Source: Nicotiana tabacum (taxonomy: Eukaryota; Streptophyta; Magnoliopsida; Solanales; Solanaceae). Taken from it: DNA of 64,000 nt. A program made the translations under genes and the position numbers. The notes beneath the pieces were generated by a model. The model did not search any database, was not told the DNA's origin, and saw only the letters and a program-made list of their open reading frames with translations. Of this stretch, positions 1 to 10,485 are shown one piece after another. Location: NCBI RefSeq assembly GCF_000715075.1, contig NC_134087.1, positions 184,729,276-184,793,275 of the forward strand, read 5' to 3'. How positions within the stretch are numbered: the stretch's first letter is position 1; the number at the start of each line of letters is the position of its first letter.

Positions 1-504
1 TTCCTTAATCTCGGATGTTCATTTATGTGACCCAAATCCAAAGCTCAAGAACGTTAAATAAAATGTGTCATGGACCGCGGGTGCATTTATGTGATGTGGT
101 TCAAGACGTGTTTTAGATGACGTTGAATCTTTTTCCTAAAAAATAATTAATTAAATCGGTTATAAGTTAAAATTGTACCATAGACTAAAACATGTGTTAA
201 AATCAGATAATATGCCAAATATAACAGTTGAGCGGCCGTGCTAGAACCACGGAATCCGAGAATGCCTAACACCTTCTCCCGGGTTAACAGAATTCCTTAC
301 CCGGATTTCTGTGTTCGCGGACTGTAAAACAGAGTCAATCGTTTCCTCGATTCGGGATTCTAAACCAGTGACTTGGAACACCATAAATCATCTCAAGTGG
401 CGACTCTGAATTTTTAAATGAAATAATCCCGTTTTGATTGTCACTTTAATTGGAAAAACTCTCGTATACTCCCTTCCAGGGGGTGGTAAAAAGGAGGTGT
501 GACA
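1..504 (+). repeat. E1 5' LTR, last 504 bases
   Basis: Matches the end of the complete LTR at 7850-9984 and stops at the same GGTGTGACA. It carries the U5 block shared by all Ogre-type LTRs here, including an internal TGGCGACTCTG at 398-408 that repeats the start of the real PBS. Confidence 0.9.
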
Positions 505-508
505 ACTC

Positions 509-526
509 TGGCGACTCTGCTGGGGA
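509..526 (+). other. E1 primer-binding site
   Basis: TGGCGACTCTGCTGGGGA lies 4 bases after the LTR end. The same 18-mer follows the LTR in E2 and E4. Ogre elements are known to prime from a tRNA-Arg; assignment of this PBS to that tRNA is inferred from family knowledge. Confidence 0.85.
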
Positions 527-1287
527 TAAGAACCCAGAACTTCTGGTTCAGGGTTCAAGATTTCTAGCTTAGAATAATTTTTATAATTGGCTTTATTTAT
601 TATCTGATTTTATTGCATGTTTGAGCCTAATGTGTTGAATGCCGCTTTTTACTGCTTTGATATTATTTGAACTATATATAAACTGCTTCGAAACCCTTCT
701 CTTCTTATCTTTCGGGATGTGCACATTGGCGTGACTCCTCTTCTGTTAGTGTCATACCTTGAAATAAGAAAGAGGCTCGGACAAGTTACAAAGCCGGATG
801 GCCTTTTGGTTCCCGGTACGTAGCCCCCTCCTCGGCTCGAGTTGTCCGCTCGGGTGCACAGGTCTAGAACAATACACCCAGGTTTTAAACCTAGAATAAC
901 TCAGCCTCATGCCGGATCCCTAGTAGGAACGCCTGTTTGCATCATGTGCTTTTGACTTTTGGGACTCAACACAGGGGTTGGGTACGTCTAGGACAGGTGT
1001 ACCCAAAAATCAAAAGACCATCTTAATGCATCTTACGTGCTACTTGCGTATCTGTCTGTTTCGGCTTGCATGTTGACTGGATTCTAGAATAGGGAAAGAA
1101 AATGAAAAGAAAAAAAGAAAAAAGAAAATAAAAAAAATGAGAGGAGAAAGAAGAAAAAAGAAACAAAAAATGAGAGGTAGGTATTTAGAAAATTCTGAAA
1201 ATCTGCCAAAATTCTAAAATAAAAAGTCATTTCAAAATGAGCCAAAATTTTCAAGTGTCATGTTTTCCTGTTCCGTGAAAACTGGGC

Positions 1288-1351
1288 GAACTACGCGGGT
1301 CTGATTCTCACCGGATGTGAGATACGTAGGCAAACCTCATCGGTTCCGGCC
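1288..1351 (+). other. Structured motif, copy a (E1)
   Basis: GAACTACG, then CTGATT, then a hairpin TCTCAC / GTGAGA around CGGAT (1306-1322), then TACGTAGGCA and a GGTTCCGG-type tail. CTACG and CGTAG can form an outer helix. It is the first of four copies in E1. Confidence 0.75.
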
Positions 1352-1870
1352 CATAATTTTAAAAAAATCGAAAAATATTTTCCTTTACTTCCTCTCTAGA
1401 AAAGACTTTTTTTGAGACCCTAATTTTCAAAAAATCCAAAAATATTTTTCATTACTTGCTTCTTTAGAAAGACTTTCTTTTAGACCCTAACTGTTTTTTA
1501 AAAAAAATATACAAAAATATTTTCTTTTAATTTCTTCCAAAAATCCAAAAATATTTTCATTCTTCTTTCAAAATTGAAAAGAAAATTCAAAATTCAAAAA
1601 TATTTTCTTTTTTTAGAACCATTTGTTTCATAAATTTCAAAATAAAATTCCAAAAATATTTTCTTCTTCTTTAGAAGTTTTTCTTTCAAAATTACAGAAA
1701 AAAATTCAAAAAAAATCTTTCTTCTTTAGAAGTCTTTTTTTGCAAAAATGCTGAAGAAAACTCAAAATCCAAAAATATTTCCTTTCTTCTTTATAAGTCT
1801 TTCTTTCGAAAAAATAAAATAAAAAATTCAAAAAAAAAGTTAGTTTATTTACTTTATTAATGATCTTCCC

Positions 1871-1935
1871 GAACTATGCAAGATCTGATTCATGTTCTCA
1901 TATGATACGTAGGCAACCCATATCAGGTTCGATCA
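1871..1935 (+). other. Structured motif, copy b (E1)
   Basis: Same frame of conserved words with inner stem TCATG / TATGA (one G-U pair), 1890-1905, and outer CTATG / CGTAG (one wobble). It lies just upstream of gag; E2 copy b has TCATG / CATGA instead. Confidence 0.7.
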
Positions 1936-2088
1936 CCATTAAAAAGAATGAAAAAAAATGAAGAAATGAAAAAATATTGATAATAATAAGGACCGACTAA
2001 GTCAATTCTAACATGTTTTGTTTTGAATTGTGAAGAAAGTTGAGGTGGTCGGTTTGTGGTAAGTTGAAAACACAAGATCCAAGGAAAA

Positions 2089-3689
2089 ATGATAACAGAC
2101 ATCGAAGCTGTTACAAGTGCTCAAGAGACTCACGGTCAGAGGATTCAACAAGAGTCTAATGTATTTGAGAAAAATAGAATACTGAAACAGCAAATGACCG
2201 AAATGTGTCAAGAATGGGCCAGTAGTCAAGGACAGCCTCATCATGAGTCACAATTTGCTACACCGCAAGAGCAGTACCACTCGTACTCATTTGATCTTCC
2301 TGCAAACATTGAGAAGCCTGCCCGAAAGATGGTACAGGAAGAAATGACTTAAAGAGTGAAAAGCTTAGAACAACGGTTGAAAAACATGTAAGGGTTGGCA
2401 GGTCAAAATAGTGTTGCCTTCAAAGATCTATGTATGTTCCCCGATGTCCACTTGCCGACTGGTTTCAAGACTCCCAAATTTGAAAAGTATGATGGACATG
2501 GAGATCCTATAGCCCACCTGAAAAGGCATTGCAATCAACTGAGAGGTGAGGGAAGAAATGAAGAGTTGTTGATGGCTTATTTTGGGGAAAGCCTTACGGA
2601 AGTAGCCTCCGAATGGTTTATGGATCAAGACATGTCTTGCTGGTATGTCTGGGATGACATGTCACAGGCCTTTGTCAAACAGTTCCAATACAACATTGAC
2701 ATTGCCCCAGACCACAATTCCCTTTCCAACTTGAAGAAGAAACCAACTGAAAGTTTCAGGGAATATGCCATTAAATGGAGAGAGCAAGCGACCAGAGTTA
2801 AGCCACCCATGGATGAGCATGAGTTAATCACTGTCTTCCTTTAGGCTCAACAGCTAGATTATTTTCAAAACATGATGTCCGCAGTGGGCAAATCCTTGTC
2901 GAAAGCAATCAAAATGGGAGAAATGGTAGAGAATGGTCTTAAGATAGGCAAAATTATAAGTCAAGCAATTCTTAAAGCCGCAACTCAGGCTGTCCGGGTT
3001 GAATCTGATAAATTCAGTGACACGAATGAGAAGGATGAAGAATCATGATGACATCAGGGTCGAGAAGAGGTCCTGGGAGAATGTCTCAAAGGTATGTCCA
3101 ACCTCGTCTGTTTTCCGATAACTCCCTTGAGCATTACTATCCACCTCAGAACCCATAATACTCTATTGCTCCACCTCGGTATGTTGCCCAACCACCAAAT
3201 CACCCAAGAAGGCGAACACGAGCATCACAAAATCTCCACCAGCCTCCACAAAATTTTCAAGTGTCATACGACCCACATCCAAGCCAGCGGTATATAAGAG
3301 AACAAAAGTTGAAAGATAATTTTACACCAATAGGAGAGTCCTATGCAAGATTATTTGAGAAGTTAAGGTATCATGACATGATTGCACCCATTCCTCCAAA
3401 TCACGTGGACCCACGTGCAAGAAGCTTTGACCCTTCTAAAAGGTGTGAATACCATTCCAATACCCAGGGGCACAATGTTGAAAGTTGTCGGGATTTGAAA
3501 AAAGAAATAGAAAGGATGATCCAAGAAAACCTGATTGTGACCAAAGACAGTAACACCCAGAATACCGCGCAGAATCTTTTACCTGCACATCATGATGCAC
3601 ACTTTGTGGGGATGATGCCTGGTGACATGGAGTATGAGAATTCTCTCGGGAACTTGCTAACTGAAGTTAATGATGTTGAAATTGGATAA
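2089..3689 (+). pseudogene. E1 gag, broken
   Basis: Gag polyprotein remnant (nucleocapsid and assembly role in retroelement particles). Three stretches can be read: an N-terminal part rich in Gln and Glu (2089-2352), the retrotransposon gag core (2395-2844, containing KFEKYDGHGDP and NSLSNLKKKPTESF) and a C-terminal part (3261-3689) with a zinc-knuckle-like CX2HX5HX4C (CEYHSNTQGHNVESC). The first two are in one frame, interrupted by TAA at 2350, TAA at about 2389 and TAG at 2842; by comparison with E2 and E4 these replace Gln codons (C-to-T). A frameshift lies near 3040. The core closely matches E4 gag. The product ends soon after the knuckle, with no protease following. Certain as a gag pseudogene; the original start is assumed to be the ATG at 2089. 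Confidence 0.85.
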
Positions 3690-6032
3690 GGCTCTGCTGA
3701 TTCTGATGAGCAAATTTTTGGCTAAATGTCAAGCCTAGCAATTGAAAAGTCATTCCCTCTTCACTAGGAAGGAATCTTGGTAGCTTATTTTGATGTTTTT
3801 TCTATTATTTGGGTTATTTCAGGGTTGTGATCCAGATTTTATTTGTTTTATTGAGTCAAACCCTTCTATCCCTCCATTCTGTTTGTGTGAGTCTTGTCTG
3901 TCTGTTCTGTTGCTATTTTCATTATTCAGGTTATTTTAGGGTTGTAACTCGTATTTTGGGTTGCTTGTTTAGTTGTAAAACCCTTTCATCCTTTACTCAA
4001 TAAAATACAGTTTGTCCTTTTGTGTCATTCTATTCCTAGTTCTTTTGTCGCTAGTTCTAATGACATGACATGCATGCAGAAATTTTATCCAGATCTTAGG
4101 AACTGATTTAATCTGGAATTGGATAACTAAAAAAATACATTTGAGGATGAATAAAGAGTTGGAATACTTTGGAACTAAGGTCGAGTAAAATTCACCATCA
4201 AAATCATTGTGAAGATCGGGTTGAGGAAGAATCAATTGAAGTTTGTTGGAAAGTTTGACATTAAGGGATAGAAAGTGTCTTGTGGCCACGACACACTAAG
4301 AAAACAGACATGTTCGTCAATGCTGGGATCGCGAAAAGATAACATGATTGGCATTCTCGAGGCTAGGAGGCCCTTTTTCTGCTATCCAAATACTTTATAT
4401 CCTTCGCTACCCCTTTTAAGCCTCTGTTATTTTCTTTGGCCACCCTCTTTTGGAATCAAGTTTAGAGTTAAGAGTCAAAAAATGAAAAATTAAAAAAAAA
4501 GTGAAAAAAGAAAAAAAAGAAAAAAAAAGAGTCCATGTCCCAAGAGTACAAACTGGGCAATTCCTAGAAAGTTCATGTGAGAAAAAAAAAAAGAATTGTC
4601 TGCCCTCAAAAAATAGAAGTTAGGGCAACTTGTTTTGAAAAAAAAAAGAAAAAAAAAGAAACAAAAAGAAAGATGAATTATAGTTAGGTCAAATGTTTGA
4701 ACTGCGTTCGACCTGACTCCTTAAAAAATAAGGATACGTAGGCAGCCTCACAGTTCAGTCCAACCAAATAAGAATTCAAAAAAAATCCAAAAAAAATCCC
4801 CAATGGCTGAAATTGGGGCAGAGATTTTTATTTCACTTGTAAAAGATTCGGTTCCAAGAGTTGTAAGTCCATAACCCCTCATTTTGAGTTTACTTTGAGC
4901 CTTCATGTCGGCTTTTCGCCAAACCCTATCCAAAAACCTTCCAAATAAAGACCTCCCGATATGCCTTTAAGAACGCCAAGAGAAGCATGCAATAAGCAAC
5001 GGTTGTCACACGACATATAACACTGTCAAGTTACTCACAAAATGTAAGAAAAAAAAAAGAAAACTGAGAGAGTCTTACTAGCAAAAACCCTCACAGGCAC
5101 AGTAATGGTGAGTATAGATGAATAAATGAGAGAGGCTTGTTGGTGAAAATTCATCGGGGCACCATTAGTCGAAAGTGAGTCGTGAAGCTGATGCAAAGGA
5201 TTGACACGGATAGGCTCGACTTCAAATATTATAAGAATGGTAAAAGGGAAGATTGGATTAGTTTGATAGATCAGACCGTTGAGTCCAAAATGCATGTCAT
5301 GATCATTAAGGCTAGTTATTGAAAAAAAAGAAAAAAAAATCTTCCTTTTGTCCTTCCGACAGGAGCATTTCTTGTTAATATTTGTTTCTTTGCGTCATTG
5401 TGTCCTTCACCCTAAGTCAGTCCTTCTCAAAACAAGCTAGAAAAGATTTCAAAATCTGCTACCAGCTTTTCAGTTGCACAAAGCGAATTTGGCCAGCACA
5501 CTCAGTTGTTACTGTCAACATGCCTTGAGGATTCATGCAAAGGCTCCCCCTAAAGACTCTTGTCAGCCTACTTGGCGCAAGCAAAGATAACTGGTGATTT
5601 TCTCTGACAGACAAATTGCTCAAAAGCAGGAAGTCATTCAAAATATCGGAAAAGGTCACCTAAGCAAAGATCTCCAATTGGGATAAGGTTGTTTAAGCTG
5701 CAAATACAAATGGTACTGGTGTGAAACAATCAGAGTTGGTACAGAACAAAAGTCTTTTGAGACCGAATCTAGCTGATTGAGCAGAAGCCAAGCTGCCCAA
5801 GACTCAAGGCCACAAACCGACCACCATTTTCAAAACTGACAAATTTTTCTTTGTATGAAACAGGAACAAAGCGGTGCAAGGAAAGTGATTCAAAAAGAGA
5901 GAAAAAAATGAAAAAAAGAGAGAGAAGAAAAAGAAAAGACGAGAAGAGCTGACAAAGGGAAGTTTCTCGAATCTTTGCCTTTATTTGTTTTGCTATTGTG
6001 CATAAAATCTTGCCATTGATCTTCACATTTTT
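3690..6032 (+). other. E1 internal non-coding region after gag
   Basis: No recognisable pol domain in any frame. The stretch is closely paralleled in E2 (16026-18335). It includes an AATAAA at about 4000 in both elements, several AAAAAAGAAAAA tracts, and structured motif copy c. Confidence 0.7.
4699..4761 (+). other. Structured motif, copy c (E1)
   Basis: GAACTGCG ... inner stem TCCTTA / TAAGGA around AAAAA (4718-4734) ... TACGTAGGCAGCC. The outer helix CTGCG / CGTAG keeps pairing through a G-U wobble. Confidence 0.75.
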
Positions 6033-6650
6033 CCTCCTAGGATAAAAAGTCCTAGTCTGATGGATTTTCCTCCCAATATAAATCTTAGTCTGATGAATTT
6101 TTCTCCTAAGATAGAAGACCTAGTCTGATGAACTTTCTCCTAGGATAGATATCTTAGTCTGATGAATCTTTCTCCTAAGATACCAAAAAAAAAGAGTGAT
6201 CTAGTCTGATGAATTTTCTCCTAGGATAGATGTCTTAGTCTAATAAATTTTTCTCCTAAGATAGAAAACATATTCTGATTAATTTTCTCCTAGGATCAAA
6301 ATCTTAGTCTGATGAATCTTTCTCCTAAGATAATAAATTAGAAAACCTAGTCTGATGAACTTTCTCCTAGGATAGATGTCTTAGTCTGATGAATTTTTCT
6401 CCTAAGATAGAAAACCTAGTCTGATGAATTTTCTCCTAGGATCAAAATCTTAGTCTGCTGAATCTTTCTCCTAGGATAGAAAACCTAGTCTGATGAATTT
6501 TCTCCTAAGATACCAAAAAAAGAAAAAGAAAAAAAAATAAAAATGGACCTAGTCTGATGAATTTTCTCCTAGGATTAACATCTTAATCTGATGAATCTTT
6601 CTCCTAAGATAGAAAACCTAGTCTGACGAATTTTCTCCTAGGATATTTTG
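6033..6650 (+). repeat. Tandem array of about 16 hairpin units (E1)
   Basis: Units of about 34 bases alternate between two types: CCTAG-loop-CTAGG and CTTAG-loop-CTAAG, with a shared loop containing TCTGATGAAT and TTCTC. The base change in the left arm is matched in the right arm, so both types fold. The array lies between gag and the PPT, where Ogre/Tat elements are known to carry tandem repeats. E2 has the matching array at 18336-18722. Confidence 0.85.
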
Positions 6651-7668
6651 AAAAAAAAATGAAGTCTGGATTTAAAAAAGAGGAGTCATTTTTTTTTGTT
6701 TTCTTAAGATTATCAATGTTTAGTTTTCCTGAAATCAGGGGGCCCCGCCTGGAGAATAGGGTCAGTTTTTACTTTAGTCAAGCTTAGTTTATAGTTTTTC
6801 GCAAGCTCAATCACTTTTAGGAGACGTACATCCTAGTCTAGTCTTTAGTTTACTCATCATTGCATCAATAGTATAAGTGGTTTACAATATTGCTAACAAC
6901 TCACAAATCTTCCTAGTGCAAACTGGGGCAGAAAAATTTCATTTGTTTTGTTGGTTTTGATTGCAGTTATCCACATGGAAAACAAGGGAACACAGAAAGT
7001 TTCAGCAATCAGGTGCCCACCTGGAGAACAAGGGAAAACAGTTCAAGTTTCGAGGAAAACCAGTTATAAGTTTCAAAGGAAGACAGTTCAAGTTTCAGCA
7101 ATCAGGCGCCCACCTGGAGAACAAGGGAAAACAATTTGAGTTTCAAGAGAAAGCAGTTCAAGTCTCAAAGGAAAACAGTTCAAGTTAGAAGTAGCAGAAG
7201 CTCGCGACAAGAAGACGAGTTAACAGACGAGATGATCAATGGAAGTAATCTCAGTCCAGAATTAAAAAAAACAAAAAAAAACAATAAGAAAAGAAAAAGC
7301 AAAAAAAGGGAGTGAAGCCAAAATGCAGAAGTTGAAACAAGAGCCGGATTGCTCAAGACATGACTGAGGTCACAAGCACTGCATGTCCGGTCTTGATCCA
7401 AAAATCTAAAGAAGAACGAGCTAGCACGTGCAGCTAACAAGCGTCAAGGTTCAAATCTAAAGTCTGTATGAAGAACCATTCAAGACTCAAGATCAAGATT
7501 CAGAAGACTTATAGATAGGAATCTTGTAACTCGTAGTTGACAGGCTTAGCTAGTCTTTTTCATGTTTTGATTTTTGATGTAATAACGGGACCATGGACCG
7601 GAACCTCAGCGGAATGACACCTCGATTGGCTCTCTACCTCGGAATACTCCATCATCTCACTCACCTCT
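6651..7668 (+). other. E1 3' non-coding region
   Basis: No gene seen. It holds a partial direct repeat at about 7001-7190: a block with GCCCACCTGGAGAACAAGGG and CAGTTCAAGTTTC occurs twice, with extra copies of the second part. A related block is found in E2 at about 19050-19230. Confidence 0.6.
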
Positions 7669-7736
7669 GAACTACACGTGGCCTGATTCTTTTATAGCCA
7701 ATGATATGTAGGCAGCTCAGATACCAGGGCTCGGTC
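7669..7736 (+). other. Structured motif, copy d (E1)
   Basis: GAACTACA ... CCTGATT ... ATATGTAGGCAG. The outer helix is CTACA / TGTAG, a compensated version of CTACG / CGTAG. The inner stem is partly decayed here; E2 copy d keeps TCCTTT / AAAGGA. Confidence 0.65.
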
Positions 7737-7835
7737 ACATTCCCCTTTTCTCTTAGTTTTAGTCTCTCTAAATAAGGGTCGGGTCAAAAAACCTATCTAG
7801 TCGTTCTTTGTCTGAAACCTCTTTGCGTTTCCAGT

Positions 7836-7849
7836 CAAAGAGGGGCAGC
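7836..7849 (+). other. E1 polypurine tract
   Basis: CAAAGAGGGGCAGC directly before the LTR start TGTAGACATG. The same sequence, reversed, precedes the E4 3' LTR; E2 has CAAAGAGGGACAAC. It primes plus-strand DNA synthesis. Confidence 0.8.
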
Positions 7850-9984
7850 TGTAGACATGTGATTTTTGACCCTCCCCAAGATTTTTCATTTTTTAAGCAC
7901 GTAAATATTTAATTTAAGCCTAATATAGCTATTTCATCTAATTTTGACTCTTTTACTTTATTTCATCACAAAAAATGAAAATTACAAAAAAATATTTTAG
8001 TTTATGTATCTTTCGTAAATTTAAATAACAAATATACAAAATAGTACCTTATCTTTATTTTTATATAATCTTGAAAACACAAAAAAATAGTTTTATGTTT
8101 TATAGTTTAGTTCAATTAATTAAAATTAGTTTTATATTTTTATATTATAATTGTACATAATTTTAGATGGAGAAATTAGTTTTAGGTTGGTTTATCCCAT
8201 CTTTATAAATCTTGTAGTCCATTTCTCTAGTCTTTGGCTTCCCTAGCTCATAATTCCTAGGCCCATACCCCTAACCTAATTCCTACCCCTATATAATAGT
8301 ACCTAACACCTAAATATGGACACACCTAAAAACACACAATCAGCCGATAAAAAAAGAAAAGGCGGCGCCGCAAACAAAGAACCCCACCTCACAAATCCGG
8401 CTAACTGGACACCATAATCGAAATACACAAACATACAAAAAACAAAAGAAACCAAAAGCAACACAACGGCAATTAAATAAGAAAGTAATATATTCCCCAC
8501 ATTTTGATCCTTTGATTTCACGTGAGAGTCAGCAGCTTTTTTTTCAATTTCGAAGTTCGATTATCGCTAATCAAATCGAGACTCGGACTTCTTCGATTAT
8601 TTGGTTCTTCATGGCCTAGAAACGAATTTCGAAGGGATAGAAAGTTGAAAAGTTTTTGGTTTTGTTATGGATATGAAGTGCCAGTTTATGTATTGTCTGA
8701 ATGTTTGATTGAGCGGAGGTTGTCTCAGGTTTTTCGATTCCGATTTGTAATCTCGATGTTTCGGTCCAAGGATTGTAGCTTTGTTTAGCCGATTGATTTG
8801 CACTTTTCGGCTTTGTTCATCAATAAAAGGTCACTTTCTCACTTTAAGATTTTTCATGTGTTTATTTTGATTTGGTGAATGTTTTAGTTTGATACCTTGC
8901 GTTTTCATGCCATATATGTGATTTCAATTTGTTTGTACATTTGTGGTGCTTAAGTTTATTATGTTAAATTATTAAGGGTTGGTCAGATTTTCCCATTTTT
9001 AGTTGTTGAAGTAGATTTCGTGTTCAAATGGAGCATATATTTTGCGTTACTAATTTCAGCAATTAGGCTATCTAGGAAAGTGTAGATCTGTTTTTGGTCA
9101 ATTTATATTAATTTTTATTGAATTCCTTTGTGTCAGTTCATTGTAAAATGTATATTTTATTCACCTCAAGTGGTAGTTGCTTTAGATTTATATTAATCTT
9201 TGAAAGTGATGTTTTTTTTTCTTTCACTGAATTTTATCGTGGAGCAATAATCTCATATTTAGTCTTATGAAAATCATGAACATCCGTAGATTGCTTTAAT
9301 TGAGTATCAATACTTAAGAATAATTCAAGGTGTGTCATGCCAAATAAAACTCTTAAGCCCATGGCCCTCACAAAACTAGTTAACTCTTTAGAAATCAAGG
9401 TATGTCATTTAGTTGAATTTTCCATGGCCCTCGCAAACTTAAAAGTGCGTAGTTGCTTTAGGCGCATAATTTAAATTAATTTCCTTAAACTCGGGGGTGC
9501 ATTTATGTGACCCAAATCCAAAGCTCAACAACGTTAGATAAAATGTGTCGTGGACCGCGGGTGCATTTATGTGACGTGGTTCAAGACGTGTTTTAGATGA
9601 CATTGAATCTTTTTCCTAAAAAATAATTAATTAAAGCGGTTATAAGTTAAAATTATACCATAGGCTAAAACATGTATTAAAATCAGATAATAGGCCAAAT
9701 ATAACAGTTGAGCGACCGTGCTAGAACCACGGAATCCGGTAATGCCTAACACCTTCTCCCGGGTTAACAGAATTCCTTACCCGGATTTCTGTGTTCGCGG
9801 ACTGTAAAATAGAGTCAATCTTTTCCTCGATTCGGGATTCCAAACCGGTGACTTGGGACACCATAAATCATCCCTAGTGGCGACTCTAAATTTTTAAATG
9901 AAATAATCCCGTTTCGATTGTCACTTTAATTGGAAAAACTCTCGTATACTCTCTTCCAGGGGGTGGTAAAAAGGAGGTGTGACA
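7850..9984 (+). repeat. E1 3' LTR (2135 bp)
   Basis: Runs from TGTAGACATG to GTGTGACA. The first roughly 45 bases and the last roughly 500 resemble the E2 LTR; the middle does not. The U5 block contains TGGCGACTCT at 9878-9887. No gene inside; short open frames are chance. Confidence 0.9.
8289..8298 (+). promoter_or_regulatory. Probable TATA box of the E1 LTR
   Basis: CTATATAATA about 440 bases into the LTR, a suitable place for the Pol II start that divides U3 from R. Confidence 0.5.
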
Positions 9985-10485
9985 ATGCCCTAGCAACGTT
10001 CATGCATTTGATAAACAACATGTTTCGGCCTTATCTCGACTCGTTTGTCATAGTTTTCATTGATGATATTCTGGTGTATTTGCGTAGTCAAGAGGAGCAC
10101 GTGGAGCATTTTAGAGTTGTGTTGCAGAGATTGAGATCTCACACGGTTTGCTTGTTCATAAATTCCATGTATCTTAATTGTTATGTGGCGAAGTTAGGAA
10201 TATTTTTAAGGGTGTTGATGCCTTGAGTAGGAAGGCGATGAGTATGGGGAGTTTGACATATATTCCAGCTGGGGAGAGACTCTTGTAGTTGATGTTCAGG
10301 CCTTGGCCAAATGGTTCATAAGGTTAGATATTTCGGAGCCCAGTCGGGTATTGGCTTCTGTGCTTTCTCGGTCTTCCTTATTTGATCGCATCAGAGAGCG
10401 CTAGTATGATGACCCTCATTTGCTTGTCCTTAAGGACAGAGTTCAGCACGATGATGCCAGAGATGTGACCATTGGTGATGATGGG
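9985..10485 (+). pseudogene. E3 pol fragment: RT end and RNase H/integrase linker
   Basis: Ty3-gypsy chromovirus (Tekay/Del type) pol, broken. The first part encodes the RT core around the catalytic FIDDILVY. The sequence then jumps, near 10150-10205, to [14 protein letters not shown], which in complete elements follows RNase H; the RT thumb and RNase H are deleted. The next part (about 10260-10485) reads as the linker to integrase, needing a frame change near 10288 and containing TAG for Gln near 10402. The left edge is the E1 insertion; the right edge is the E2 insertion, after which the same frame resumes at 23551. No function is expected. Confidence 0.85.
10481..10485 (+). repeat. Target-site duplication of E2, left copy
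   Basis: ATGGG immediately before the first LTR base of E2; its partner is 23546-23550. Removing E2 with one copy restores the E3 reading frame across the junction. Confidence 0.9.

Larger units (their letters stand above)
527..2088 (+). other. E1 untranslated leader
   Basis: No coding sequence seen. It contains a purine-rich stretch near 1090-1180, two copies of the structured motif (1288 and 1871), and from about 1350 to 1850 a degenerate repeat of AT-rich units built from CAAAAATATTTTC and CTTCTTTAGAAG-type words. The gag start follows 150 bases after the second motif. Confidence 0.7.
1..9984 (+). mobile_element. E1: gag-only Ogre/Tat-type LTR element (5' end outside window)
   Basis: Bases 1-504 and 9480-9984 are copies of the same LTR end, in direct orientation, around an internal region with a primer-binding site at 509-526 and a polypurine tract at 7836-7849. 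The internal region holds a broken gag and then only non-coding sequence; I see no protease, reverse transcriptase, RNase H or integrase. It is therefore a non-autonomous element needing enzymes in trans. The shared PBS, PPT, U5 and gag core point to autonomous elements like E4 in this window. About 29 differences by hand count over the 504 comparable LTR bases (5-6%) make it older than E4. It sits inside the RT gene of E3; the expected 5-bp target duplication would be ATGCC (9985-9989), but the left copy lies outside the window. Confidence 0.85.

Noticed and set aside
3809..4003. Hydrophobic 64-codon open frame after gag, also present in E2 (16110-16304)
   Set aside because: T-rich sequence gives hydrophobic residues by composition; similarity between E1 and E2 is general, not coding-specific, and there is no known domain.
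6033..6650. CTGATGA followed by GAAA in each repeat unit suggested hammerhead ribozymes, as in plant retrozymes
   Set aside because: No stem II can form between CTGATGA and GAAA; the arms that do pair enclose CTGATGA in the loop, which is the wrong topology.
6948..7188. Overlapping plus-strand open frames of 63-75 codons
   Set aside because: They come from the repeated CACCTGGAGAACAAGGG block in the E1 3' region; no family, and E2 does not keep the frames.
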